The notes beneath the pieces are model-generated. The model was given only the letters and a program-made list of their open reading frames with translations. It was not told where the DNA came from and did no database searches. 64,000 nt of DNA from Hydractinia symbiolongicarpus (lineage: Eukaryota; Cnidaria; Hydrozoa; Anthoathecata; Hydractiniidae): contig NC_079879.1 of the NCBI RefSeq assembly GCF_029227915.1, positions 31,564,501-31,628,500 of the forward strand. The letters are read 5' to 3'. Positions 48,836 to 60,571 of the stretch are shown here, one piece after another; the stretch's first letter is position 1; each line of letters starts with the position of its first letter. A program made the position numbers and the translations under genes.

Positions 48836-51800
48836 TTGAGAGGCTTAATGAATGTGGTTTAATAGGCGGCAAACGAAATCCCGCGATTTCTTGTAAATCC
48901 CGGGCTTGGCCCGTATAGTCGAATGTATACAAAGAAAGTACCCTGTGAGTAAACTCATTTCCAAAACGGTTTTTTAAATTATCTTTTCACCACTAAAACG
49001 CATGAGACTTGTAGTTTTCAGAAATGTTTTCATTTTTAATGAGACGTTTAATGAGAGAGGTTTAATCGCCGGCAAACAAAAACCCGCGTTTTCACGTAAA
49101 TTCCGGGCTTGGCCCGTATAGTCGAATGTGTACAAAGAAAGTACCCAGGGTTGTAAACTCATTTCCCGAACAATTTTTTAAATTTTTTTTCACCACTAAA
49201 ACGCATGAGACTTGTAGTTTTTAAAAATGTTTTCATTTTTGATGAGACGCTGATTAAAAGAAGTTTAACCGCCGGCAAACGAAAACCTGCCATTTCCCGT
49301 AAACCCCGGACTCGGCTCGTATAGTCAAAAGTATACGAAGAAAGTACCCAGGGAGTAAACTCATTTCCCGAACAATTTTTTATATGATTTTTTCACCACT
49401 AAAACGCATGAGACTTGTAGTTTTCAAAAATGTTTTCATTTTTGATGGGACGCTGAATAAAAGAAGTTTAATCGCCGGCACACGAAATACCGTGATTTCC
49501 CGTAAATCCCGGACTGGGCCCGTATAGTCAAAAGTATACAAAGAGAGTACCCAGGGAGTAAACTCATTTCCCGAACGTTTTTTTAAATTATTTTTTCACC
49601 ACTAAAACGCATGAGACTTGTAGTTTTCGAAAATGTTTTCATTTTTGATGAGACGCTAAATGAAAGAGGTTTAATCGCCGGCAAACGAAATCCCGCGATT
49701 TCACGTAAATCCCGGGCTTGGCCCGTATAGTCAAATGTAAACAAAGAAAGTACCCAGGGTGTAAACTCATTTCCCGAACGATTTTTTAAATTTTTTTTTC
49801 ACCACTAAAATGCATGAGACTTGTAGTTTTCAAAAATGTTTTCATTTTTGATGAGACGCTTAATGAAAGAAGTTTAATCGCCGGCAAACGAAAACCGGCG
49901 ATTTCTCGTAAATCCCGGGCTTGGCCCGTGTAGTCGAATGTATACAAAGAAAGTACACTGTGAGTAAACTCATTTCCAGAACGATTTTTTAAATTATTTT
50001 TTCACCACTAAAACGCGTAAGACTTGTAGTTTTCAAAAGTGTTTTCATTTTTGATGAGACGCTGAATAAAAGAAGTTTAATCGCCGGCAAACGAAAACCC
50101 GCGATTTCCCGTAAATCCCAGGCTTGGCCCGTACAGTTGAATGTATATAAAGAAGATACCCAGGGAGTAAACTGATTTCCCGAACGATTTTTCAAATTAT
50201 CTTTTCACCACTAAAGCGCAGGAGACTTGTAGTTTTTAAAAATGTTTTCATTTTTAATGAGACGCTTAGTGAAAGTGGTTTAATCGCCGGCAAACGAAAT
50301 ACCACGATTTCCCTAAATCCCGGGCTTGTCCCGTATAGTCGAATGTTTACAAAGAAAGTACCCTGTGAGTAAACTCATTTCCAGAACGATTTTTTAAATT
50401 ATCTTTTCACCACTAAAACGCATGAGACTTGTAGTTTTTAAAAATGTTTTCATTTTTGATGAGACGCTTAGTGAAAGTGGTTTAATCGCCGGCAAACGAA
50501 AACCCGCGATTTCCCGTAAATCCCGGGCTTAGCCCGTATAGTCGAATGTATACAAAGAAAGTTCCCAAGGAATAAACTCATTTCCCGAACGATTTTTTAA
50601 ATTATTTTTTCACCACTAAAACGCATGAGACTTGTAGTTTTCAGAAATGTTTTCATTTTTGTTGAGACGCTTAGTGAAAGTGGTTTAATCGCCGGCAAAC
50701 GAAAACCTGCGATTTCCCGTAAATCCCGGGCTTGGCCCGTATAGTCGAATGTATACAAAGAAAGTACCCTGTGAGTAAACTCATTTCCAAAACGATTTTT
50801 TAAATTATTTTTCACCACTAAAACGCGTGAGACTTGTAGTTTTCAAAAGTGTTTTCATATTTGATGAGACGCTGAATAAAAGAAGTTTAATTGCCGGCAA
50901 ACGAAAAACCGCGATTTCCCGTAAATCCGAGGCTTGGCCCGTATAGTTGAATTTATATAAAGAAAGTACCCAGGGAGTAAACTGATTCCCGAACAATTTT
51001 TCAAATTATTATTTCACCACTAAAGCCCATGAGACTTGTAGTTTTCAGAAATGTTTTCATTTTTAATGAGACGCTTAATGAATGTGGTTTAATAGCCGGC
51101 AAACGAAAACCCGCGATTTCCTGTAAATCCCGGGCTTGGCCCGTATAGTCAAAAGTATACAAAGAAAGTACCCAGGAAGTAAACTCATTTCCCAAACGAT
51201 TTTTTAAATTATTATTTTACCACTAAAGCCCATGAGACTTGTAGTTTTCAGAAATGTTTTCATTTTTGATGAGACGCTTAATGAATGTGGTTTAATAGCC
51301 GGCAAACGAAAACCCCCGATTTCCTGTAAATCCCGGGCTTGGCCCGTATATCGAATGTATACAAAGAAAGTACCCTGTGAGTAAACTCATTTCCAAAAAG
51401 GGTTTCTAAATTATCTTTTCACCACTAAAACGCATGAGACTTGTAGTTTTCAAAAATGTTTTCATTTTTGATGAGACGCTTAATGAAAGAGGTTTAATCG
51501 CCAGCAAACGAAAACCCGCGATTTCACGTAAATTCCGGGCTTGGCCCGTATAGTCAAATGTATACAAAGAAAGTACCCAGGGTGTAAACTCATTTCCCGA
51601 ACGATTTTTTAAATTATTTCTTTACACTAGAACGAATGAGACTTGTAGTTTCCAAAAATGTTTTCATTTTTAATGAGACGCTTAATGAAAGAGGTTTAAT
51701 CGCCAGCAAACGAAATACCACGATTTCCCTAAATCCCGGGCTTGTCCCGTATAGTCGAATGTTTACGAAGAAAGTATCCTGTGAGTAAACTCATTTCCAG

Positions 51801-52408
51801 AACGATTTTTTAAATTATTATTTCACCACTAAAGCCCATGAGACTTGTAGTTTTCAGAAATGTTTTCATTTTTGATGAGACGCTTAATAAATGTGGTTTA
51901 ATAGCCGGCAAACGAAAAACCCTCGATTTCCTGTAAACCCCGGGCTTGGCCCGAATAGTCGAATGTATACAAAGGAAGTACCCTGTGAGTAAACTCATTT
52001 CCGAAACGATTTTTTAAATTATCGTTTCACCACTAAAACGCATGAGACTTGTAGTTTTCAAAAATGTTTTCATTTTTGATGAGACGCTGAATGAAAGGAG
52101 TTTAATCGCCGGCAAACGAAAACCTACGATTTCCCGTAAATCCCGGAGTCGGCCCGTATAGTCAAAAGTATACAAAGAAAGTACCCAGGGAGTAAACTCA
52201 TTTCCAGAACGATTTTTTAAATTATCTTTTCACCACTAAAACGCATGAGACTTGTAGTTTTCAAAAATGTTCTCATTTTTGATGAGACGCTGAATAAAAA
52301 GACTTTAATAACCGGCAAACGAAAACCCGCGATTTCCCGTAAATCCCGGACTCGGCCCGTATAGTCAAAAGTATACAAAGAAAGTACCCAGGGAGTAAAC
52401 TCATTTCC
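48798..52408 (+). repeat. 3.6-kb segment copy b (partner 40077-43689)
   Basis: This second copy parts from the first at 52409 (TTTCCAG against TTTCCCG). Its middle is also shared with 46.95-48.8 kb at 15 monomers, giving three copies of the region carrying AAAAAGGGTTTC. Confidence 0.88.
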
Positions 52409-53649
52409 AGAACGATTTTTTAAATTATCTTTTCACCACTAAAACGCATGAGACTTGTAGTTTTCAGAAATGTTTTCATTTTTGATGAGACGCTTAATGA
52501 AAGAGGTTTAATCGCCAGCAAACAAAAACCCGCGATTTCACGTAAATTCCGGGCTTGGCCCGTATAGTCAAATGTATACAAAGAAAGTACCCAGTGTGTA
52601 AACTCATTTCCCGAACGATTTTTTAAATTATTTCTGTACACTAGAACGAATGAGACTTGTAGTTTCCAAAAATGTTTTCATTTTTAATGAGACGCTTAAT
52701 GAAAGAGGTTTAATCGCCGGCAAACGAAATACCACGATTTCCCTAAATCCCGGGCTTGTCCCGTATAGTCGAATGCTTACGAAGAAAGTATCCTGTGAGT
52801 AAACTCATTTCCAGAACGATTTTTTAAATTATCTTTTCACCACTAAAACGCATGAGACATGTAGTTTCCAAAATGTTTTCATTTTTGATGAGACGCTGAA
52901 TAAAAAGACTTTAATCGCCGGCAAACGAAAACCCGCGATTTCCCGTAAATCCCAGACTCGGCCCGTATAGTCAAAAGTATACAAAGAAAGTACCCAGGGA
53001 GTAAACTCATTTCCCGAACGATTTTTTAAAATATTATTTCACCACTAAAGCCCATGAGACTTGTAGTTTTCAGAAAAGTTTTCATTTTTGATGAGACGCT
53101 TAATAAATGTGGTTTAATAGCCGGCAACCGAAAACCCGCGATTTCCTGTAAATCCCGGGCTTGGCCCGTATAGTGGAATGTATACAAAGAAAGTACCCTG
53201 GGAGTAAACTCATTTTCAAAACGGTTTTTTAAATTATCTTTTCACCACTAAAACGCATGAGACTTGTAGTTTTCAGAAATGTTTTAATTTTTGATGAGAC
53301 GCTTAATGAAAGAGGTTTAATCGCCAGCAAACGAAAACCCGCGATTTCACGTAAATCCCGGGCTTGTCCCGTATAGTCGAATGTTTACAAAGAAAGTACC
53401 CTGTGAGTAAACTCATTTCCAGAACGATTTTTTAAATTATCTTTTCACCACTAAAACGCATGAGACTTGTAGTTTTCAGAAATGTTTTCATTTTTGATGA
53501 GACGCTTAATGAAAGAGGTTTAATCGCCAGCAAACGAAAACCTGCGATTTCACGTAAATTCCGGGCTTGGCCCGTATAGTCAAATGTATACAAAGAAAGT
53601 ACCCAGGGTGTAAACTCATTTCCCGAACGATTTTTTAAATTTTTTTTTC

Positions 53650-54625
53650 ACCATTAAAACGCGTGAGACTTGTAGTTTTCAAAAGTGTTTTCATTTTTGA
53701 TGAGACGCTGAATAAAAGAAGTTTAATCGCCTTCAAACGAAAACCCGCGATTTCCCGTAAATTCCAGGCTTGGCCCGTATAGTTGAATGTATATAAAGAA
53801 AGTACCCAGGGAGTAAACTGATTTCCCGAACGATTTTTCAAATTATTTCTGCACACTAGAACGAATGAGACTTGTAGTTTCCAAAAATGTTTTCATTTTT
53901 AATGAGACGCTTAATGAAAGAGGTTTAATCGCAGGCAAACGAAATACCACGATTTCCCTAAATCCCGGGCTTGTCCCGTATAGTCGAATGTTTACAAAGA
54001 AAGTACCCTGTGAGTAAACTCATTTCCCGAACGATTTTTTAAATTTTTTTTTCACCACTAAAACGCATGAGACTTGTAGTTTTCAAAAATGTTTTCATTC
54101 TTGATGAGACGCTTAATGAAAGAAGTTTAATCGCCGGCAAACGAAAACCCGCGATTTCCCGTAAATGCCGGGCTTGGCCCGTATAGTCGAATGTATACAA
54201 AGAAAGTACCCTGTGAGTAAACTCATTTCCAGAACGATTTTTTAAAATATTTTTTCACCACTAAAACGCGTGAGACTTGTAGTTTTCAAAAGTGTTTTCA
54301 TTTTTGATGAGACGCTGAATAAAAGAAGTTTAATCGCCTTCAAACGAAAACCCGCGATTTCCCGTAAATTCCAGGCTTGGCCCGTATAGTTGAATGTATA
54401 TAAAGAAAGTACCCAGGGAGTAAACTGATTTCCCGAACGATTTTTCAAATTATTTCTGCACACTAGAACGAATGAGACTTGTAGTTTCCAAAAATGTTTT
54501 CATTTTTAATGAGACGCTTAATGAAAGAGGTTTAATCGCAGGCAAACGAAATACCACGATTTCCCTAAATCCCGGGCTTGTCCCGTATAGTCGAATGTTT
54601 ACAAAGAAAGTACCCTGAGAGTAAA
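53650..54625 (+). repeat. 3-monomer tandem repeat (607 bp)
   Basis: About 53655-54013 reappears at about 54262-54620. Both carry ATCGCCTTCAAACG, AAATTCCAGGCTTGG, TATATAAAG, TTCTGCACACTAGAACG and ATCGCAGGCAAACG. One monomer with CATTCTTGATGAG lies between. Confidence 0.82.
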
Positions 54626-54877
54626 CTCATTTCCAGAACGATTTTTTAAATTATCTTTTCACCACTAAAACGCATGAGACTTGTAGTTTTCAAAAATGTT
54701 TTCATTTTTGATGAGACGCTGAATAAAAGGAGTTTAATCGCCGGCAAACGAAAACCTGCGATTTCCCGTAAATCCCGGACTCGGCCCGTATAGTCAAAAG
54801 TATACAAAGAAAGTACCCAGGGAGTAAACTCATTTCCCGAACGATTTTTTAAATTATTATTTCACCACTAAAGCCCA
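53975..54877 (+). repeat. 45-monomer-offset duplicate a (partner 63098-64000)
   Basis: At least 903 bp repeat at an offset of 9123 bp, up to the last base of the window. Shared rare markers are CATTCTTGATGAG, AAATGCCGGGCTTGG, AAAATATTTTTTCACC and CCCTGAGAGTAAAC. Confidence 0.88.
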
Positions 54878-55145
54878 TGAGACTTGTAGTTTTCAGAAAT
54901 GTTTTCATTTTTGATGAGGCGCTTAATAAATGTGGTTTAATAGCCGGCAACCGAAATCCCGCGATTTCCCGTAAATTCCAGGCTTGACCCGTATAGTTGA
55001 ATGTATATAAAGAAAGTACCCAGGGAGTAAACTCATTTCCCGAACGATTTTTTAAATTATTTTTTCACCACTAAAACGCATGAGACTTGTAGTTTTCAGA
55101 AATGTTTTCATTTTTGATGAGACGCTTGGTGAAAGTGGTTTAATC

Positions 55146-55351
55146 GCCGGCAAACGAAAACCCGCGATTTCCCGTAAATTCCGGGCTTGGCCCGTATAGT
55201 CGAAAGTATAGTACAAAGAAAGTACCCTGTGAGTAAACTCATTTCCAAAACGATTTTTTAAATTAACTTTTCACCACTAAAACGCATGAGACTTGTAGTT
55301 TTCAAAAATGTTTTTATTTTTGATGAGACGCTGAATAAAAGAAGTTTAATC
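55146..55351 (+). repeat. Longest monomer seen (206 bp)
   Basis: GTCGAAAGTATAGTACAAAG replaces the usual GTATAC region and adds three bases by repeating part of GTATA. This suggests a small slippage event. No second copy was noticed. Confidence 0.75.
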
Positions 55352-55484
55352 GCCGGCAAACGAAAACCCACGACTTCCCGTAACTCCTGGACTCGGCCCG
55401 TATAGTCAAAAGTATACAAAGAAAGATCCCAGGGAGTAAACTCATTTCCCGAACGATTTTTTAAATTATTTTTTCACCACTAAA

Positions 55485-56720
55485 AGGCATCAGACTTGTA
55501 GTTTTCAGAAATGTTTTCATTTTTGATGAGACGCTTAATGAAAGTGGTTTAATCGCCGGCAAACGAAAACCCGCGATTTCCCGTAAATCCCGGGCTTGGC
55601 CGTATAGTCGAATGTATACAAAGAAAGTACCCTGTGAGTAAACTCATTTCCAAAACGATTTTTTAAATTTACTTTTTACCACTGAAACGCATGAGACTTG
55701 TAGTTTTCAGAAATGTTTTCATTTTTGATGAGACGCTTAGTGAAAGTGGTTTAATCGCCGGCAAACAAAAACCCGCGATTTCCCGTAAATTCCGGGCTTG
55801 GCACGTATAGTCGAATGTATACAAAGAAAGTACCCAGGGTGTAAACTCATTTCCCGAACGATTTTTTAATTTTTTTTTTTCACCACTAAAACGCATGAGA
55901 CTTGTAGTTTTCAAAAATGTTTTCATTCTTGATGAGACGCTTAATGAAAGAAGTTTAATCGCCGGCAAACGAAAACCCGCGATTTCCCGTAAATCCCGGG
56001 CTTGGCCCGTATAGTCGAATGTATACAAAGAAAGTACCCTGTGAGTAAACTCATTTCCAGAACGATTTTTTAAATTATTTTTTCACCACTAAAACGCGTG
56101 ATACTTGTAGTTTTCAAAAGTGTTTTCATTTTTGATGAGACGCTGAATAAAAGAAGTTTAATCGCCTTCAAACGAAAACCCGCGATTTCCCGTAAATACC
56201 AGGCTTAGCCCGTATAGTCAAAAGTATACAAAGAAAGTTCCCAGGGAGTAAACTCATTTCCCGAACGATTTTTTAAATTATTTTTTCACCACTAAAAGGC
56301 ATCAGACTTGTAGTTTTCAGAAATGTTTTCATTTTTGATGAGACGCTTAATGAAAGTGGTTTAATCGCCGGCAAACGAAAACCCGCGATTTCCCGTAAAT
56401 CCCGGGCTTGGCCGTATAGTGGAATGTATACAAAGAAAGTACCCTGTGAGTAAACTCATTTCCAAAACGATTTTTTAAATTATCTTTTTACCACTGAAAC
56501 GCATGAGACTTGTAGTTTTCAGAAATGTTTTCATTTTTGATGAGACGCTTAGTGAAAGTGGTTTAATCGCCGGCAAACAAAAACCCGCGATTTCCCGTAA
56601 ATTCCGGGCTTGGCCCATATAGTCGAATGTATACAAAGAAAGTACCCAGGGTGTAAACTCATTTCCCGAACGATTTTTTAAACTTTTTATTCACCACTAA
56701 AACGCATGAGACTTGTAGTT
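55485..56720 (+). repeat. 4-monomer HOR (812 bp) in zone 5
   Basis: AAAAGGCATCAGAC recurs at about 55482 and 56294. The following monomers also match (GGCTTGGCCGTATAG with a lost C, CCACTGAAACG, and CAAACAAAAACCC with AAATTCCGGGC). Confidence 0.78.
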
Positions 56721-57129
56721 TTCAAAAACGTTTTCATTTTTGATGAGACGCTTAATGAAAGAAGTTTAATCGCCGGCAAACAAAACCCGCGATTTCCCGT
56801 AAATCCCGGGTTTGGCCCGTATAGTCGAATGTATACAAAGAAAGTACCCTGTGAGTAAACTCATTTCCCGAACGATTTTTTAAATTATATTTTCACCACT
56901 AAAACGCATGAGACTTGTAGTTTTCAGAAATGTTTTCATTTTTGATGAGACGCTTAGTGAAAGTGGTTTAATCGCCGGCAAACGAAAACCCGCGATTTCC
57001 CGTAAATCCCGGGTTTGGCCCGTATAGTCGAATGTATACAAAGAAAGTACCCTGTGAGTAAACTCATTTCCAAAACGATTTTTTAAATTATCTTTTCACC
57101 ACTAAAACGCATGAGACTTGTAGTTTTCA
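56304..57129 (+). repeat. 17-monomer-offset duplicate a (partner 59746-60571)
   Basis: The offset is 3442 bp. Shared rare markers are CCACTGAAACG, TTAAACTTTTTATTCACC (near 56679 and 60121), AAAAACGTTTTC and CAAACAAAACCCG. Confidence 0.83.
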
Positions 57130-57893
57130 AAAATGTTTTCATTTTTGATGAGACGCTTAATGAAAGAAGTTTAATCGCCGGCAAACGAAATACCACGATT
57201 TCCCTAAATCCCGGGCTTGTCCCGTATAGTCGAATGTTTACAAAGAAAGTACCCTGTGAGTAAACTCATTTCAAGAACGATTTTTTAATTTATCTTTTCA
57301 CCACTAAAACACATAAGACTTGTAGTTTTTAAAAATGTTTTCATTTTTGATGAGACGCTGAATAAAAGGAGTTTAATCGCCGGCAAACGAAAACCCGCGA
57401 TTTCCCGTAAATCCCGGACTCGGCCCGTATAGTCAAAAGTATACAAAGAAAGTACCCAGGGAGTAAACTCATTTCCCGAACGATTTTTTAAATTATATTT
57501 TCACCACTAAAACGCATGAGACTTGTAGTTTTCAGATATGTTTTCATTTTTGATGAGACGCTTAGTGAAAGTGGTTTAATCGCCGGCAAACGAAAACCCG
57601 CGATTTCCAGTAAATCCTGGGCTTGGCCCGTATAGTCGAATGTATACAAAGAAAGTACCCTGTGAGTAAACTCATTTCCAAAACGATTTTTTAAATTATC
57701 TTTTCACCACTAAAACGCATGAGACTTGTAGTTTTCAGAAATGTTTTCATTTTTGATGAGACGCTCAATCAAAGGAGTTTAATCGCCGGCAAACGAAAAC
57801 CTGCGATTTCCCGTAAATCCCGGACTCGGCCCGTATAGTCAAAAGTATACAAAGAAAGTACCCAGGGAGTAAACTCATTTCCAGAACGATTTT

Positions 57894-59400
57894 TTAAATT
57901 ATTTTTTCACCACTAAAACGCATGAGACTTGTAGTTTTTAAAAGTGTTTTCATTGTTGATGAGACGCTTAATGAATGTGGTTTAATCGCCGGCAAACGAA
58001 AACCCGCGATTTCCCGTAAATCCCGGGCTTTGCCGTATAGTCGAATGTATACAAAGAAAGTACCCATGAGTAAACTCATTTCCAAAACGATTTTTTAAAT
58101 TATCTTTTCATCACTAAAACGCATGAGACTTGTAGTTTTCAGAAATGTTTTCATTTTTGATGAGACGCTGAATCAAAGGAGTTTAATCGCCGGCAAACGA
58201 AAACCTGCGATTTCCCGTAAATCCTGGACTCGGCCCGTATAGTCAAAAGTATACAAAGAAAGTACCCAGGGAGTAAACTCATTTCCCGAACGATTTTTTA
58301 AATTATTATTTCACCATTAAAGCCCATGAGACTTGTAGTTTTCAGAAATGTTTTCATTTTTGATGAGACGCTTAATGAATGTGGTTTAATAGCCGGCAAA
58401 CGAAAACCCGCGATTTCCTGTAACTCCCGGGCTGGGCCCGTATAGTCGAATGTATACAAATAAAGAACCCTGTGGGTAAACTCATTTCCAAAACGATTTT
58501 TTAAATTATTTTTTTACCACTAAAACGCATGAGACTTGTAGTTTTCAGAAATGTTTTCATTTTTGATGAGACGCTTAATGAAAGTGGTTTAATCGCCGGC
58601 AAACGAAAACCCGCGATTTCCCGTAAATCCCGGGCTTTGCCGTATAGTCGAATGTATACAAAGAAAGTACCCATGAGTAAACTCATTTCCAAAACGATTT
58701 TTTAAATTATCTTTTCATCACTAAAACGCATGAGACTTGTAGTTTTCAGAAATGTTTTCATTTTTGATGAGACGCTGAATCAAGGGAGTTTAATCGCCGG
58801 CAAACGAAAACCTGCGATTTCCCGTAAATCCTGGACTCGGCCCGTATAGTCAAAAGTATACAAAGAAAGTACCCAGGGAGTAAACTCATTTCCCGAACGA
58901 TTTTTTAAATTATTATTTCACCATTAAAGCCCATGAGACTTGTAGTTTTCAGAAATGTTTTCATTTTTGATGAGACGCTTAATGAATGTGGTTTAATCGC
59001 CGGCAAACGAAAACCCGCGATTTCCCGTAAATCCCGGGCTTTGCCGTATAGTCGAATGTATACAAAGAAAGTACCCATGAGTAAACTCATTTCCAAAACG
59101 ATTTTTTAAATTATCTTTTCATCACTAAAACGCATGAGACTTGTAGTTTTCAGAAATGTTTTCATTTTTGATGAGACGCTGAATCAAAGGAGTTTAATCG
59201 CCGGCAAACGAAAACCTGCGATTTCCCGTAAATCCTGGACTCGGCCCGTATAGTCAAAAGTATACAAAGAAAGTACCCAGGGAGTAAACTCATTTCCCGA
59301 ACGATTTTTTAAATTATTATTTCACCATTAAAGCCCATGAGACTTGTAGTTTTCAGAAATGTTTTCATTTTTGATGAGACGCTTAATGAATGTGGTTTAA
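57894..59400 (+). repeat. 3- and 2-monomer expansions with short ~201-bp monomers
   Basis: The marker TACCCATGAG occurs at 58061, 58668 and 59072, with a further copy at 61301. The spacings are 3, 2 and 11 monomers. Each marked copy has lost a base in GGCTTTGCCGTATAG and another at CCCATGAG. Each is followed by TTTTCATCACTAAAACG and a GAATCAAAGG or GAATCAAGGG monomer. Confidence 0.85.
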
Positions 59401-59745
59401 TAGCCGGCAAACGAAAACCCGCGATTTCCTGTAACTCCCGGGCTGGGCCCGTATAGTCGAATGTATACAAATAAAGAACCCTGTGGGTAAACTCATTTCC
59501 AAAACGATTTTTTAAGTTATCGTTTCACCACTAAAACGCATGAGACTTGTAGTTTTCAAAAATGTTTTCCTTTTTGATGAGACGCTGAATAAAAGGAGTT
59601 TAATCGCCGGCAAACGAAAACCTGCGATTTCCCGTAAATCCCGGACTCGGCCCGTATAGTCAAAAGTATACAAAGAAAGTACCCAGTGAGTAAACTCATT
59701 TCCCGAACGATTTTTCAAATTATGTTTTCACCACTAAAACGCATG

Positions 59746-60571
59746 AGACTTGTAGTTTTCAGAAATGTTTTCATTTTTGATGAGACGCTTAATGAAAGTG
59801 GTTTAATCGCCGGCAAACGAAAACCCGCGATTTCCCGTAAATCCCGGGCTTGGCCGTATAGTCGAATGTATACAAAGAAAGTACCCTGTGAGTAAACTCA
59901 TTTCCAAAACGATTTTTTAAATTATCTTTTTACCACTGAAACGCATGAGACTTGTAGTTTTCAGAAATGTTTTCATTTTTGATGAGACGCTTAGTGAAAG
60001 TGGTTTAATCGCCGGCAAACAAAAACCCGCGATTTCCCGTAAATTCCGGGCTTGGCCCGTATAGTCGAATGTATACAAAGAAAGTACCCAGGGTGTAAAC
60101 TCATTTCCCGAACGATTTTTTAAACTTTTTATTCACCACTAAAACGCATGAGACTTGTAGTTTTCAAAAACGTTTTCATTTTTGATGAGACGCTTAATGA
60201 AAGAAGTTTAATCGCCGGCAAACAAAACCCGCGATTTCCCGTAAATCCCGGGTTTGGCCCGTATAGTCGAATGTATACAAAGAAAGTACCCTGTGAGTAA
60301 ACTCATTTCCCGAACGATTTTTTAAATTATATTTTCACCACTAAAACGCATGAGACTTTTAGTTTTCAGAAATGTTTTCATTTTTGATGAGACGCTTAGT
60401 GAAAGTGGTTTAATCGCCGGCAAACGAAAACCCGCGATTTCCCGTAAATCCCGGGCTTGGCCCGTATAGTCGAATGTATACAAAGAAAGTACCCTGTGAG
60501 TAAACTCATTTCCAAAACGATTTTTTAAATTATCTTTTCACCACTAAAACGCATGAGACTTGTAGTTTTCA
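59746..60571 (+). repeat. 17-monomer-offset duplicate b (partner 56304-57129)
   Basis: This second copy has small differences, such as GACTTTTAG near 60355 and GGGCTTGG for GGGTTTGG in the last monomer. It is followed at once by the right copy of a 15-monomer-offset duplicate (57498-57968 against 60535-61005, sharing CAGATATG and CATTGTTGATGAG). Confidence 0.83.

Larger units (their letters stand above)
32618..52800. repeat. Zone 4: type III-VIII monomers in multi-kilobase duplicated segments
   Basis: Types IV and V are confined to this zone. Type III and the type VI cassette are frequent. Box-like B monomers carry the TTA-loop form GGGCTTAGCCC. Nearly every kilobase has a close partner 4, 5, 13, 14, 15, 19, 24, 28 or 43 monomers away. 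No genes were seen. Confidence 0.85.

Noticed and set aside
26150-49700. Transposon insertion explaining the VI-VII-VIII cassette
   Set aside because: The cassette is built of ordinary in-phase monomers, without terminal inverted repeats, target-site duplications or coding sequence.
55669-56028. Open reading frames of about 62 to 119 codons on both strands, the longest here on the minus strand, many encoding near-identical peptides
   Set aside because: They recur only because the satellite recurs. The 203-bp unit is not a multiple of three, so frames change every monomer. The recurrent 68-codon frame ending at 10842 starts at TTG, not ATG. Single-base indels break the frames freely and no domain is recognisable.
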